From contig LTDK01000051.1 in the NCBI GenBank assembly GCA_001642415.1, forward strand, positions 1 through 63,072: DNA of 63,072 bases, given 5' to 3'. Numbering within the stretch: the stretch's first letter is position 1; each line of letters opens with the position of its first letter. The notes beneath the pieces are model-generated. The model saw nothing but the letters and a program-made list of their open reading frames with translations, was not told the DNA's origin and ran no database searches. Below, in pieces: positions 25,940 to 35,113 of this stretch. The stretch is from Nematocida ironsii. Its lineage: Eukaryota > Microsporidia. The position numbers were made by a program, and so were the translations under genes.

Positions 25940-27106
25940 ATGAACAAAGGAATAGAAATACTAGAAGAGACAATCTTTAAAACATCGACAGAGACACTTC
26001 TCCACGAGTTCACTTTGATAAAGAAGGACTCGTCTAAAGAGCCCACTTCATTAATTGCTGTGGACGGCAATGGGAATAAAACAATCCTTTGCACACTTGT
26101 TCCGGGCATTAATGAAGCTATTGTGGCAAATACAATTCTTCAGCCAGGCGAGAACTTCAAGCTATCGACTACAACGCAGAATGCAATACACATTTCTTAT
26201 TTAGAAAGTGAATATGAAAAAAGTCCTTGCGGGAGTACTTCTTTAGTTACATTACGAATTAAAGAAAACGAGAAGGTTTTAGTCACCGGCCCAACTGTGT
26301 ACACCCTGGTGTCAATAGCTTCCTGTGACTCTGAAAGACTTTCACTCTGCCTTTTAGTGAATGGAGAGGAGGTAACTCTGGCAAATCTTGTGCCAAACCG
26401 AATTGAAACAGCAGAAATCTCTTTAGAAACCTTTGAAGACGAGGAGCTACAGCTATTCATTGTAGGAAAGGGTGAAGTTGAGCTAGTTGGGTATGTATCG
26501 CCTGAAGAGGAAGACGAGGAGGCGTCTGATGAAGAAAAATGCTACGAATGTGGGAATTTCTTTGAAGAATGTGCCTGTGATAGTGAAGAATACACAGATG
26601 CATCAGAAGAAAGCGAAGAAATTAACGATAATGAGTTTCTGTCTGATGAAAAGATGGAGCAGTTCTTAGGCGTAAGTCCAGCAGCAAAAAAAAAGTCATC
26701 AAAAAAATCACAGGAAGAAGACCCTGCGCCAAAGGAAAAAAAGCTATCAAAGGAAGAGAAAAAACTTGCTGAAAGAGAAAGGGACTTAAAAGAAATAAAG
26801 ATAGTAGATGTGGTTAAGTCCAAAAACAAACAGGTGGCAAGGAAGACAGACAAAGTAAAGATTAAGTATACGCTATTTGTGAATAATAAAATGGTCGATA
26901 AAAACAAGTCATCGGGTCTTGTCTTTAGAATGGGAGATGGTCAAATTATTAGAGGATTAGAGTTGGGAATAGAAGGAATGCGCGTTGGAGGCAAAAGAAC
27001 AATTACAGTCCCACCCCGTCTAGGATATGGATCTACAAGAGTGGGAGCAATTCCTCCAAATTCACTACTTGTTTTCCAAGTTGAGCTATGCAGTATTCTA
27101 AAATAA
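25940..27106 (+). CDS. Nucleolar FKBP-type prolyl isomerase (Fpr3/Fpr4/FKBP46-like)
   Basis: Prolyl isomerase with histone-chaperone architecture. The N-terminal part (about 1-105) is a nucleoplasmin-like beta domain, followed by an acidic stretch with a CYECGNFFEECACD cysteine cluster (about 195-210), a Lys-rich segment (about 245-280), and the C-terminal FKBP domain (about 287-388). The FKBP core is clear: SSGLVFRMGDGQIIRGLELG then GMRVGGKRTITVPPRLGYGS, ending PPNSLLVFQVEL. Such proteins act in the nucleus on chromatin and rDNA. Length 388, similar to yeast Fpr3/4. The four-cysteine cluster in the linker is an unusual addition and might bind zinc. Confidence 0.92.
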   Translation: MNKGIEILEETIFKTSTETLLHEFTLIKKDSSKEPTSLIAVDGNGNKTILCTLVPGINEAIVANTILQPGENFKLSTTTQNAIHISYLESEYEKSPCGSTSLVTLRIKENEKVLVTGPTVYTLVSIASCDSERLSLCLLVNGEEVTLANLVPNRIETAEISLETFEDEELQLFIVGKGEVELVGYVSPEEEDEEASDEEKCYECGNFFEECACDSEEYTDASEESEEINDNEFLSDEKMEQFLGVSPAAKKKSSKKSQEEDPAPKEKKLSKEEKKLAERERDLKEIKIVDVVKSKNKQVARKTDKVKIKYTLFVNNKMVDKNKSSGLVFRMGDGQIIRGLELGIEGMRVGGKRTITVPPRLGYGSTRVGAIPPNSLLVFQVELCSILK

Positions 27107-27673
27107 TAAATCCTTATTTATATTTAATATAATGAGCTATGTTTATACTCCTACATTGGTTATTTAAGTATACTCATAATATTTACTCAGGAAATATTTT
27201 AAATATTTGTTGTTCTATTAAGTATATGTTGGGCATACCTCTTTAAATCACAATGATATAATTTAAATGCCCCAAATTGGATTTTAATGCTATATAATGT
27301 GAATATACGTGTTTTCTTTTATTGCTGTCTTAAAAGACACAAGATTGCTTTAAATAAAAGTACTATTGTCCTACTAAATTAATTTCTTCTACTGTGATAT
27401 TTGTTTATACAGAATAGATATATCATGTATAGTCTATACTATTAAGAAGGTGCATAATAAATTGTTGAATATTTTTATAGTTTGAATATTATATGTTTTT
27501 ATCTTGCTCTATTTGTTTATATGCATATGCCTAGGTGGCCTATTGTATTTATAATTGCTGTTGTTTAATTCTCTTTAAATTTAATTCTTAAAGCAAACAA
27601 AACCTTCCATTTAAATAATTATTATAATAAAATATATACACTTTCTGTTTTCATGCATAAACATACAATAAAA

Positions 27674-27793
27674 ATGATAAGCGCCCTATACAACAGCAAA
27701 AATCAATTGAGCAATGATGAATATAAAAATCAAAGAAGTATAGATTATATTGCTAATATAACTGCCGTTTTTATATGTTTAATGTGGATATAG
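27674..27793 (+). CDS. Possible tiny tail-anchored protein (39 aa)
   Basis: A 39-codon ORF with a polar N-terminal half (LYNSKNQLSNDEYKNQRS) and a hydrophobic C-terminal segment (IANITAVFICLMWI). The YKNQ-to-helix pattern faintly recalls the first helix of signal peptidase subunit SPC1, but the second helix is absent, so I do not name it. It could be chance in AT-rich DNA. Confidence 0.3.
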   Translation: MISALYNSKNQLSNDEYKNQRSIDYIANITAVFICLMWI

Positions 27794-28035
27794 CGAGAAA
27801 TATTACAACTAGAGGAAGAGAAGAGTATTTTATAATGAAAATAGGTATAGCTATAAATCATACAAAAAGAATATTAATCATTAAAGAACCCATATAATTT
27901 AGTATATTAACCAAGCTAATTATATTTAAATCTGTATGCATTGAATTTTGATTAATAAATTTCCATAATTTATTTTAATTTGCAATTTATTTAGACTATG
28001 CTCCAAGTTATGCAAGCTCTATTTCATTATTAGAT

Positions 28036-28047
28036 ATTTCGGGTTAG
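28036..28047 (+). promoter_or_regulatory. Recurrent intergenic motif (ATTTCGGGTTAG)
   Basis: One base from the core; 155 bp beyond the RPL20 stop in a convergent spacer. Confidence 0.4.
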
Positions 28048-28190
28048 AATAACAATCAGATATATGTCAAGACATTTACATAGGTGGTTTATCTACATAA
28101 TAAAATAGACAGTGCCATAAAGTGTTTATCTGTGAAATGCACAGAATAAATGATTATACGAACAAAGAAAAATAGAAAGTATAAATTTAT

Positions 28191-28700
28191 TTATGCTCTG
28201 TCATAAGCAACTACTTTGCAGGTTGGCTCACTGTGTGGGATTCTCTTGTCAAACAGTGGGTATCTTGGGTTGGTTGCAATTTGTAAAAGCTCTTTGCTAG
28301 TGATGTCCTTTGTGGGAATTTCAGTTACTTCAATAATTCCGACAGTTTCTGGTCTTACACTGTGCCTGCTTCTAAGGTCCTGCCATAAGTTAAATACAGC
28401 TTCTGCTCTGCAGAGTGCTCTAATCTCCTTGTGAACATTCACTGTCTTTCTCTTAATGATGTATGCTGCTCTGACACCAAAAGTTCTTACTTTTCCGTCA
28501 TTGTGCTGTGGTACTTCTTCCATCTTTAAGACTACACCGTTTGAAAGTTTTATCTTGTACTGCTTTCTTAATAAGCTGAATGTTTTGCTTCTGGCAATGA
28601 TCTCATTCTGTGCAAAAACATTGTTTGAGAAGATCTGTGGGACTGGGTTAGCAGCCGTTGGCTTCTCAGAGGCAAGTACTTTGTATTCTTTTATATGCAT
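28191..28700 (-). CDS. RPL20: 60S ribosomal protein L20 (eL20, L18a)
   Basis: Large-subunit ribosomal protein. The start KEYKVLASE and the blocks IFSNNVFAQNEIIARSKTF (about 23-41), RTFGVRAAYIIKRKTVNVHK (about 72-91) and EIRALCRAEAVFNLWQDLRS (92-111), then RPETVGIIEVTEI, follow the eL20 layout, with a two-domain fold. Length 169 is close to the usual ~175. Single ATG, AT-rich leader; in tandem with the kinesin gene upstream (129 bp). Confidence 0.94.
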   Translation of the reverse strand: MHIKEYKVLASEKPTAANPVPQIFSNNVFAQNEIIARSKTFSLLRKQYKIKLSNGVVLKMEEVPQHNDGKVRTFGVRAAYIIKRKTVNVHKEIRALCRAEAVFNLWQDLRSRHSVRPETVGIIEVTEIPTKDITSKELLQIATNPRYPLFDKRIPHSEPTCKVVAYDRA

Positions 28701-28829
28701 GGTGGTAATAAAAAAAAATAATTTTTATTCTTTCAACTATTTGTTTCCGTTATTTAGAATAATAATCTCTACAATTTCTTTTAGTCTATTTGTACATGTG
28801 GATGCCAATCAGTGCACAGCACGCACTGC

Positions 28830-30443
28830 TCAGTCTGCCATGTCAGAAGGTGATAATGATTTTATCTGGGATTTTAACTGAGCTATTTCCAGCTGCATAA
28901 TTCTTTTCTCTCTCTCATTTGCTTTCTTTAGTCTGTCTATTTCTAGTGCCATGGAAATATTTGTTTCGTTAATGTACTTGCTATTTTTAAGCTGTTCTAT
29001 TTGAGCTCTCTGCTGCTGTATTATAGCATCGCCCTCTGCCAGGTGCTCTAAAAGAATTACTGCATCTGGCGCTGGCTTAAGACTTTGCGAGATGTGCTCT
29101 TCCTGTTTAAGCAAATATTGGACAGAATTGGACAGAAGAGAAAGCTTATCCACGCTCTCTTCCTTTTCTCTTCTGATTTCTTTAAGAATAGAATTCAAAG
29201 TGCTCAGCCGTATCTGCTGGCTATTCAGTGATAAGTTCGCCCATTGGCAAATATTAAACGCTAGCGAATTTATCTGGTTGATGCCTTCTTTAATGTCTTT
29301 AATTTGAGTTTTGGCCAGGTCTAATTCACTGGTTATCTCTTTCATCTTTATATGTGATACTTTCGAGTCTTTTGATTCTTTCCTTACTTGCGGCTTCTGG
29401 GTAGGCTTGATTTCTATGTTTCTGGCCCTGCTTGCTAGTGAAAGAGTAGAAATAGTCTCATCAATACAGCTAGGCGTGGGCGAAATAGCACAAATCAGAA
29501 CAGTCTTTGAAGAACCGGAGAAAGAAGGCTGAAGCAGTCTGGTTAGTTTGGCATCTCGGTAAGGAATATGTGCTTGCTTTTTGGAAAGTTTTGAAATAAC
29601 GCTCGTTAGAGCCAAAAGACTTTTGTTAATGCATGCACCCTCTTTAAGTGTAGTGCCAGAGGTGCGCGCAGAACTGACCCTCTCTGACCCAGCAAGATCT
29701 ACAAAAACCAAAGAAGACCGCACTCCTTTCAGCCTAATTGTAAGCTTTAAAACTGCATGGCTTCGACTGCTTTCCCTATTCATTCTGGTTGCAGAGACTT
29801 TTCTAATTGAATTTCCCTTTCTGAATAGTTCTGCAGCCTCATTCTTTGTAAACACTTCTATCTCAGAAACATCTTTAATGTATACATCCCCATCTGCAGA
29901 TTCTCGTATCTGAAGTGGTTCGGACGGATCACCTAGTAAATCGTATATGTTCTCATTATACACTTCAACATATGACAGGCTTATTCTGTGCTGGGTTTTT
30001 TTACTAAATATCCAATTAAGTGATTTAGGAATTATGCCAGGATCAGAAACACATCCCGTACCATTTCTTGCCATGTTCATAGAACTGTGTACATTCTCAT
30101 TTCTGTTCTCACTTGGCTCTGCATAGTAGTTCTCTGGCAGGATTCCCTTCATTGTATGGGTTTTCCCAGAAGACGTCTGGCCATACGCAATTACGCACAC
30201 GTTTACACCATACAGAGACTCATCTACTGTACTGTTTATATGAGTAAATAGATCTTCATTTTTTGACTCCTCATCAAAAACCCAATCAAATAGCAGAGTC
30301 TGCGCAGATACTTCCTGCCCATAGCTGTTTAAGTGCTGAATAATACCTCTGTCACCCAGCCTGTACCACCCCTGCTTTATCCCAGTGCTCTTCTCTTCGG
30401 GCGATAAAGGGCGTATTCGTATAAGTGCTTCTACTTTGTTCAT
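28830..30443 (-). CDS. Kinesin motor protein, N-terminal motor (kinesin-7-like)
   Basis: Microtubule motor. P-loop GQTSSGKT (88-95), switch I SSRSH (225-229) and switch II DLAGSER (249-255) are all intact; the motor spans about residues 1-345. A coiled-coil stalk of about 190 residues follows, giving a short protein of 537. The N-terminal motor position, the FDWVFDEESKNEDLF region and the class pattern LKEGACINKSLLALTSVISKL favour the kinesin-7 (CENP-E/Kip2) branch, though class assignment from sight is tentative. The motor core carries an insertion near residues 100-130. Together with gamma-tubulin and the KMN genes it is part of a spindle-rich window. Confidence 0.9.
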   Translation of the reverse strand: MNKVEALIRIRPLSPEEKSTGIKQGWYRLGDRGIIQHLNSYGQEVSAQTLLFDWVFDEESKNEDLFTHINSTVDESLYGVNVCVIAYGQTSSGKTHTMKGILPENYYAEPSENRNENVHSSMNMARNGTGCVSDPGIIPKSLNWIFSKKTQHRISLSYVEVYNENIYDLLGDPSEPLQIRESADGDVYIKDVSEIEVFTKNEAAELFRKGNSIRKVSATRMNRESSRSHAVLKLTIRLKGVRSSLVFVDLAGSERVSSARTSGTTLKEGACINKSLLALTSVISKLSKKQAHIPYRDAKLTRLLQPSFSGSSKTVLICAISPTPSCIDETISTLSLASRARNIEIKPTQKPQVRKESKDSKVSHIKMKEITSELDLAKTQIKDIKEGINQINSLAFNICQWANLSLNSQQIRLSTLNSILKEIRREKEESVDKLSLLSNSVQYLLKQEEHISQSLKPAPDAVILLEHLAEGDAIIQQQRAQIEQLKNSKYINETNISMALEIDRLKKANEREKRIMQLEIAQLKSQIKSLSPSDMAD

Positions 30444-30811
30444 AAAAAACTAATTGTAAAATTACTTTACACTCTTTTCTTAACATATAAGAAATATTAT
30501 GGCATAAAACAGAAATAGCATATAATTAATGCTAAGTTAAGAAATAATACATGTAATTAGACGGGTTTCTACCCATAGAACCCAATGCAGCCCGAAATAG
30601 TCTTCAAATTCCCACTTAGAACATATACCAAACCATACTGCTCTATTAGTAAATAGTAAAAATAAATTACACCTCAAACACCGCACAACACACTCAAATA
30701 TAATCTAAATGCTCTAAATACTTCATAATTCTCTGATATACACATAACAGCCTTTACTCATAGAAGTATAAATACAGATAAATATTCTTTAATTCTTAGT
30801 ATACCCAGAAT
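30444..30811. other. Intergenic, no gene seen
   Basis: 368 bp spacer. Contains ACGGGTTTCTACCCATAG near 30562 and one copy of the recurrent motif (30588-30600). Confidence 0.5.
30588..30600 (-). promoter_or_regulatory. Recurrent intergenic motif variant (CTATTTCGGGCTGC)
   Basis: Minus-strand ATTTCGGGCT; the TTAT end is not kept. Lies between two minus-strand genes, upstream of kinesin and downstream of RPB6. Confidence 0.3.
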
Positions 30812-31180
30812 CTAGTCATAAAAGTTTATAAGATCTTTTACTGCCCATTTCTCATATGTATTATCTGGAAGCCGCCTTAATACAATTAAAGGTGTTTTTT
30901 TCTCTTTTAATTCTTTCTTTGCTATTTCCACAGGATCTGTCTCATCGCCGTACTCTACCATAATTGGTGCTGACATACTTATCTGCTGCGCACGTATTCC
31001 TAGAATCTTTGCCCGCTCAAATTTTGTCATAATTGGCGAAGTAAATCTTTTTTCTGCTTCTATCTCTGGCTCTTTGTTCCCCATGTCATTCTCTGCGGTT
31101 TCTAGTAGAATTTCCTCGTTGTTTTCTTCAAATGTTTTATCATCACTCCCATAACTTTCTCTGCTCTCTTGGTCTGACAT
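30812..31180 (-). CDS. RPB6: RNA polymerase subunit RPB6 (RPABC2)
   Basis: Common subunit of polymerases I, II and III, the eukaryotic counterpart of bacterial omega. The conserved C-terminal core reads [20 protein letters not shown] then [20 protein letters not shown] and [15 protein letters not shown], as in Rpb6 (residues about 48-118). The N-terminal 45 residues are acidic, typical of the family. Length 122 against ~155 in yeast. Its start codon is only 30 bp from the divergent condensin CAP-G start, so both promoters must overlap. Confidence 0.96.
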   Translation of the reverse strand: MSDQESRESYGSDDKTFEENNEEILLETAENDMGNKEPEIEAEKRFTSPIMTKFERAKILGIRAQQISMSAPIMVEYGDETDPVEIAKKELKEKKTPLIVLRRLPDNTYEKWAVKDLINFYD

Positions 31181-31210
31181 AGTAAATTTTTCAAGATTTC
31201 ATTTATTTTT

Positions 31211-33379
31211 ATGAGTGTTGGGAATCTGCTGAATAAAGTGCAGACAGAGCAAATACAAGAATCAAGAGAGGCTCTGGTACAACTAGAGGAATTGATATTA
31301 GAAGGAGATACAACCCACATATTCAAAGAATTCTGCGAGTGCACCAGCATAATAATAGGATGTAAAAAGGGAGACCTTCCAAAGAGCCTGCTTCAGTTTA
31401 TGAATGAGCTAATGAAAAGGCTAAAACACGCAAAAACGGGAAGAAATTTTATGCACAACTTAATAAAGTATCTCGTGCGGGGTATAGACTCAAAATTAAA
31501 ACATGTGCGGTATAATAGTCTTTCACTCCTTTGGAGCTGTATGGAGCATTTAGATAGTGTTAGTCCTAGGCTATGGGAAATAGTAAAGATAAAAATAGGA
31601 GAGAAACTATTTGATAAAGAAGTAAATGTAAGAACCCAGGCAGTTAGAATAGCAGCGAAGTATCAGGAAACGGCGATTGAAAATGGGCTACAGTTCTACA
31701 AGCTATTCAAAGACTTGCTTAGGTACGATTCGTCGGCAGAAGTACGCAAGTTAGTATTGCAGTATATTGTAGTAAATAAAAGCACAATAGAGGCAATAAT
31801 TAGCAGAGCGGCGGATGTAAGCGAAGGTGTTCGGATGGTTTTTGTGATGAGCAAGCTTTCTCTTATACCGTGGGAGGACGGCCTTTCACTTGAGCAAAGG
31901 TCTGGACTACTACAGGCTTTAGAGGAGGAAAGAGTGCCGGAAATAAGGAAAAAGTCGATTGAAAGAATTGAAGTGATTTTTGAGGAGGTTTTTCTGGGGA
32001 AGTATGAGATATTTACAAATGCATTTTATCTGGAAAACAGAAACAACAAATCTTTGGAGAGAATTTTAAAGGAGCTGATGAAGAGGTACGAATATGCAGA
32101 CGGTTTTACAGAAGAGTTTCTAGAAAGAGCGACACCTTCTCTTTTATTTCTTATGTGGATGTCACTTGAGCACATAGACAGGGACAGGGGAAGAGATAAT
32201 TTATTCCTACCAGAGATGCCAGTTCTTTTAAAGTCTATTGCCGATGCATCCTGTTCTGTTGATAGCAACGATCAGTATGAAGGTACTCTGGCCCATGCAC
32301 TATTTGCTCTTTTAGAGTACTACGATGTATTTCAGAGCAATGAAAGAAACCTTCTGATAAAGTGCGGATTATACATTCTGTCGCAGCCAGCGCGGCTTCT
32401 GGCTGGGGTAGTAAACTCGGTGTGCCATATGATAATAAAAGCATGCAGCGGATCGCACAGTGACAAGTTCTATATAAAAGCGCTTTCGGTTGGGGAAGAA
32501 AGGACGCAGGTTTTATTTGCAGAAGCACTTATGAAAGCCAGAGAGTTTTCTGTTGGGAGTTTTCCGTCTGTATACCAGATGATTGAGATGAAGTGCAGAA
32601 CTGCAATATTCTCTTCTGACTTGGATATAAAAGAGTGTTGTATTAGACTCTTGGTGCTGTGTGCATCTGAAATAAATAGCTGCGACGAGGCTCTTGAACA
32701 GTTGCTGGCTATGGCAAAGCAGAACTCACAAAGTGCATTATGTGCGCTAGTTGATTTGTCCGCTATTTTTAGGGAAAGACAGGATATATTCAATTTGGCT
32801 TTTGAGCTAGTAAAGACAGTAGAATTTACTCTTCAGGATAAATCAGTCACAAAAATGCTTCTGTCGGGGCTTCCCACAGAAGAACAAAGAACAGAGCTGC
32901 TAGAAAAACTGATAGTCCGGTTCTATTCTGAACAGACTAATTTAGAAGATGCCCAGTACTTACATGTGTTCTTTTACGAATACTTTAGAAATAATCACTC
33001 AGTGGTATTTACTGTATACACCAAGGCAGTTTCGCAGATAAAGCACTGGAAGGTATTTAACGACCAAATAGTATATTGGTTTGAAAGTCAGCAAGAAAAT
33101 GCTACCACAGAAACAGACCTATTGCTTGAGGTTCTTTCTGTTGTTTTGAAAGCGCTAAGCACAAGCACAGACAAAATGCCACTAAAGGAGAAGAAAGAGA
33201 TACTTCAAAGACACTTAGATTTGCTAAGCAAGGTGTCTGTGCTGAAATACACACTTTCAGAGGAAGAAAAGGCCCATGCAATCGAACTATCAAGCGCACT
33301 AAGCAAGCAAACAGTTAAAATACTGCCAGATAATGATGTAGTAAAGAACATCTTGTTTGATCTCATAAGCAGAGAATAA
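31211..33379 (+). CDS. YCG1: Condensin subunit CAP-G/Ycg1 (HEAT repeats)
   Basis: Regulatory HEAT-repeat subunit of condensin, which compacts mitotic chromosomes. Residues about 75-200 carry the characteristic segments NLIKYLVRGIDSKLKHVRYN, FDKEVNVRTQAVRIA and LRYDSSAEVRKLVLQYIVVN, matching the CAP-G HEAT modules, and helical repeats continue to the end. At 722 residues it is about 300 shorter than yeast Ycg1, probably lacking C-terminal sequence. Start ATG preceded by ATTTATTTTTATG; divergent from RPB6. Confidence 0.8.
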   Translation: MSVGNLLNKVQTEQIQESREALVQLEELILEGDTTHIFKEFCECTSIIIGCKKGDLPKSLLQFMNELMKRLKHAKTGRNFMHNLIKYLVRGIDSKLKHVRYNSLSLLWSCMEHLDSVSPRLWEIVKIKIGEKLFDKEVNVRTQAVRIAAKYQETAIENGLQFYKLFKDLLRYDSSAEVRKLVLQYIVVNKSTIEAIISRAADVSEGVRMVFVMSKLSLIPWEDGLSLEQRSGLLQALEEERVPEIRKKSIERIEVIFEEVFLGKYEIFTNAFYLENRNNKSLERILKELMKRYEYADGFTEEFLERATPSLLFLMWMSLEHIDRDRGRDNLFLPEMPVLLKSIADASCSVDSNDQYEGTLAHALFALLEYYDVFQSNERNLLIKCGLYILSQPARLLAGVVNSVCHMIIKACSGSHSDKFYIKALSVGEERTQVLFAEALMKAREFSVGSFPSVYQMIEMKCRTAIFSSDLDIKECCIRLLVLCASEINSCDEALEQLLAMAKQNSQSALCALVDLSAIFRERQDIFNLAFELVKTVEFTLQDKSVTKMLLSGLPTEEQRTELLEKLIVRFYSEQTNLEDAQYLHVFFYEYFRNNHSVVFTVYTKAVSQIKHWKVFNDQIVYWFESQQENATTETDLLLEVLSVVLKALSTSTDKMPLKEKKEILQRHLDLLSKVSVLKYTLSEEEKAHAIELSSALSKQTVKILPDNDVVKNILFDLISRE

Positions 33380-33523
33380 TAAACCACCCGCTTCTGTAAT
33401 GTATACCATGCCTCTATATTAAGACATAACCCTTATTATAAATAGCCACTCTATCTTTCTTAGCATATAAATAAAATATAACTAGATTCCCAAATTTTTC
33501 TGGTATAGTTTGAGTACAGCTAG

Positions 33524-33535
33524 TGCCCGAAATTT
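33524..33535 (-). promoter_or_regulatory. Recurrent intergenic motif variant (AAATTTCGGGCA)
   Basis: Minus-strand copy of the TTTCGGG core, with a diverged end. Confidence 0.3.
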
Positions 33536-33614
33536 CTTTGTGTAACAAAACAAGCAGTATAGCCTTTAAATGGTCACAATACTTGGATACACTTAAATAA
33601 GTTTATAATTAAAT

Positions 33615-33626
33615 ATTTCGGGTCAC
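33615..33626 (+). promoter_or_regulatory. Recurrent intergenic motif variant (ATTTCGGGTCAC)
   Basis: Plus-strand copy of the TTTCGGGT core, 257 bp upstream of the 270-residue membrane protein. Confidence 0.3.
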
Positions 33627-33871
33627 ACAAGAATCTTAAGCCTTTTAAGGACTGTAGTTTCTTTGTTTTTGTGTTTGTTATGCAGTAGTGTTTTAATATA
33701 AACGAATTTAGATTAATTTATTATTTACATATATGGTTTGTATATAAAATATTTATAGTGATTAAATTAAAAGAAAAATAATCTGTTGGCTTGCGCAATA
33801 TTTCCCACTTCGTGATAATTTAAAAAAATAAAATTATATATTTTAAAACTTTTGTACCAACTTAAATAGAT

Positions 33872-34684
33872 ATGGATAATAATAAACTTCCCACTAATGC
33901 AGAATCCAAACAGTTATCTTTGCTCAATGACCTAATATCCGCGATGCAGCTAGAAATACAATCTTCAATTGAGTCTAACTTACAACTTCAAGATGAACTG
34001 CACATGGAAAGTTTAGAAAGCAATAATATTCTAGATCGGATTTATTCGTCTAGTCTATCTAGAAATAATAGTACTAAGAAAAATACTATAGATACTAGTT
34101 CATCAGTTGGGGATACAAATTACGATGTGTATTCTGAATCTAATGATGCTAGTCCAAATGATTATAATAACTCAAATTCATTATATAGAAGTCAGAGAGG
34201 CCCACCTTTGCCGCCCAGAAACAAATCTATATCAACTCAAAAAGTAGAATCCTACAAAACAACAACAGATGATCCAGCTCTTCTTTCTATGCTTACATTA
34301 AAAAAAGATATAAGAGGGGCAGACAATAATCAAGAATCACCTAGAAACAACAAAGCTGATGATTATATTGTAAATATAAATACATATGATAAAAAGTCCG
34401 AATTATGGGATTTTACCGTATATATTATTACAAGAGGGGCAGTTTTGTTACTATTAGCGGCGTTGATTACAATGGTAATGGCAAGTATAGTAATTTTTGC
34501 TGGAGGATACTTTGGCGTCAACGATTCTATATATAATTTCTTTAATGAAATTAGTACTAAAATTAAAAACTTCTTATATTCAATTAAATGGAGGATAAAG
34601 TTCTCACTAGGGAATAATAGTAAACAGGTGGTTAATAGTGTTAATAACAGCACATATACACCACCAGCCAATTATACAAATTAA
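33872..34684 (+). CDS. Lineage-specific single-pass membrane protein (270 aa)
   Basis: Not recognised. No N-terminal signal peptide. Residues 1-175 are low-complexity, Ser/Asn/Asp-rich and probably disordered, with the proline motif RGPPLPPRNKS (about 109-119) resembling an SH3 ligand. One hydrophobic segment (about 189-213, AVLLLLAALITMVMASIVIF) is followed by a basic 57-residue tail with Asn-rich glycosylation-like NNS/NST sites. This fits a type II or tail-anchored-like membrane protein. It is the first of three plus-strand membrane proteins in a row, a typical layout of lineage-specific microsporidian loci; host exposure is possible but unproven. Confidence 0.68.
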   Translation: MDNNKLPTNAESKQLSLLNDLISAMQLEIQSSIESNLQLQDELHMESLESNNILDRIYSSSLSRNNSTKKNTIDTSSSVGDTNYDVYSESNDASPNDYNNSNSLYRSQRGPPLPPRNKSISTQKVESYKTTTDDPALLSMLTLKKDIRGADNNQESPRNNKADDYIVNINTYDKKSELWDFTVYIITRGAVLLLLAALITMVMASIVIFAGGYFGVNDSIYNFFNEISTKIKNFLYSIKWRIKFSLGNNSKQVVNSVNNSTYTPPANYTN

Positions 34685-35113
34685 AACATTAAACTATTCC
34701 AAATATATTGAATTATATTTCGTATTCTTTGTATATTTTCTATTTTACTAATTATTATTAAATGTATTTATATGCGTATAGAATATTTTTAAAATATACA
34801 GAAAAAATAATTTGTAAGGCATAAATAATATTTTATTCTTAATAAATGTGAACCATGCATAATTTATTAAGAATAAAATATTATTTATGCCTTACAATAA
34901 ATTATGCGTAGTTCAAACTTAATATATTTCTTGTATATTAATATAACATTTGAATGTTCTTATTATAATATGTCGCAGAAAACCAGCACAGGTTAATTTT
35001 TAGACACACCAACAATAATTTACATCTTAAGCAGATTGAATTATTATGATATTATCAAAGTGATTGTTGAACATATAGTTGTTTTATAAACCAAGAGAAT
35101 CGGCAATCTAAGT
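34685..35113. other. Intergenic with large inverted repeat
   Basis: 429 bp AT-rich spacer between two membrane-protein genes; nothing beyond the inverted repeat was identified. Confidence 0.6.
34812..34897. repeat. 36-bp perfect inverted repeat (hairpin) with dispersed copy
   Basis: Arm 1 (34812-34847) and arm 2 (34862-34897) are perfect reverse complements, with a 14-bp loop. The arm contains GTAAGGCATAAATAATATTT and ends TTAATAAAT. A third copy, 34 of 35 bases identical, lies alone at 61414-61448. It is not a simple AT tract because the GTAAGGCATAAATA core is specific. It could form a stable hairpin in RNA or DNA. Confidence 0.9.

Larger units (their letters stand above)
27107..28190. other. 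Long AT-rich convergent spacer
   Basis: 1084 bp between the converging FKBP and RPL20 stops, very AT-rich. It includes the small ORF at 27674-27793 and the recurrent motif at 28036-28047. No tRNA or other RNA gene recognised. Confidence 0.5.
33380..33871. other. Intergenic, no gene seen
   Basis: 492 bp AT-rich spacer upstream of the first of three membrane-protein genes. It carries two copies of the recurrent motif (33524-33535 minus, 33615-33626 plus) 80 bp apart in opposite orientation. Confidence 0.5.
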
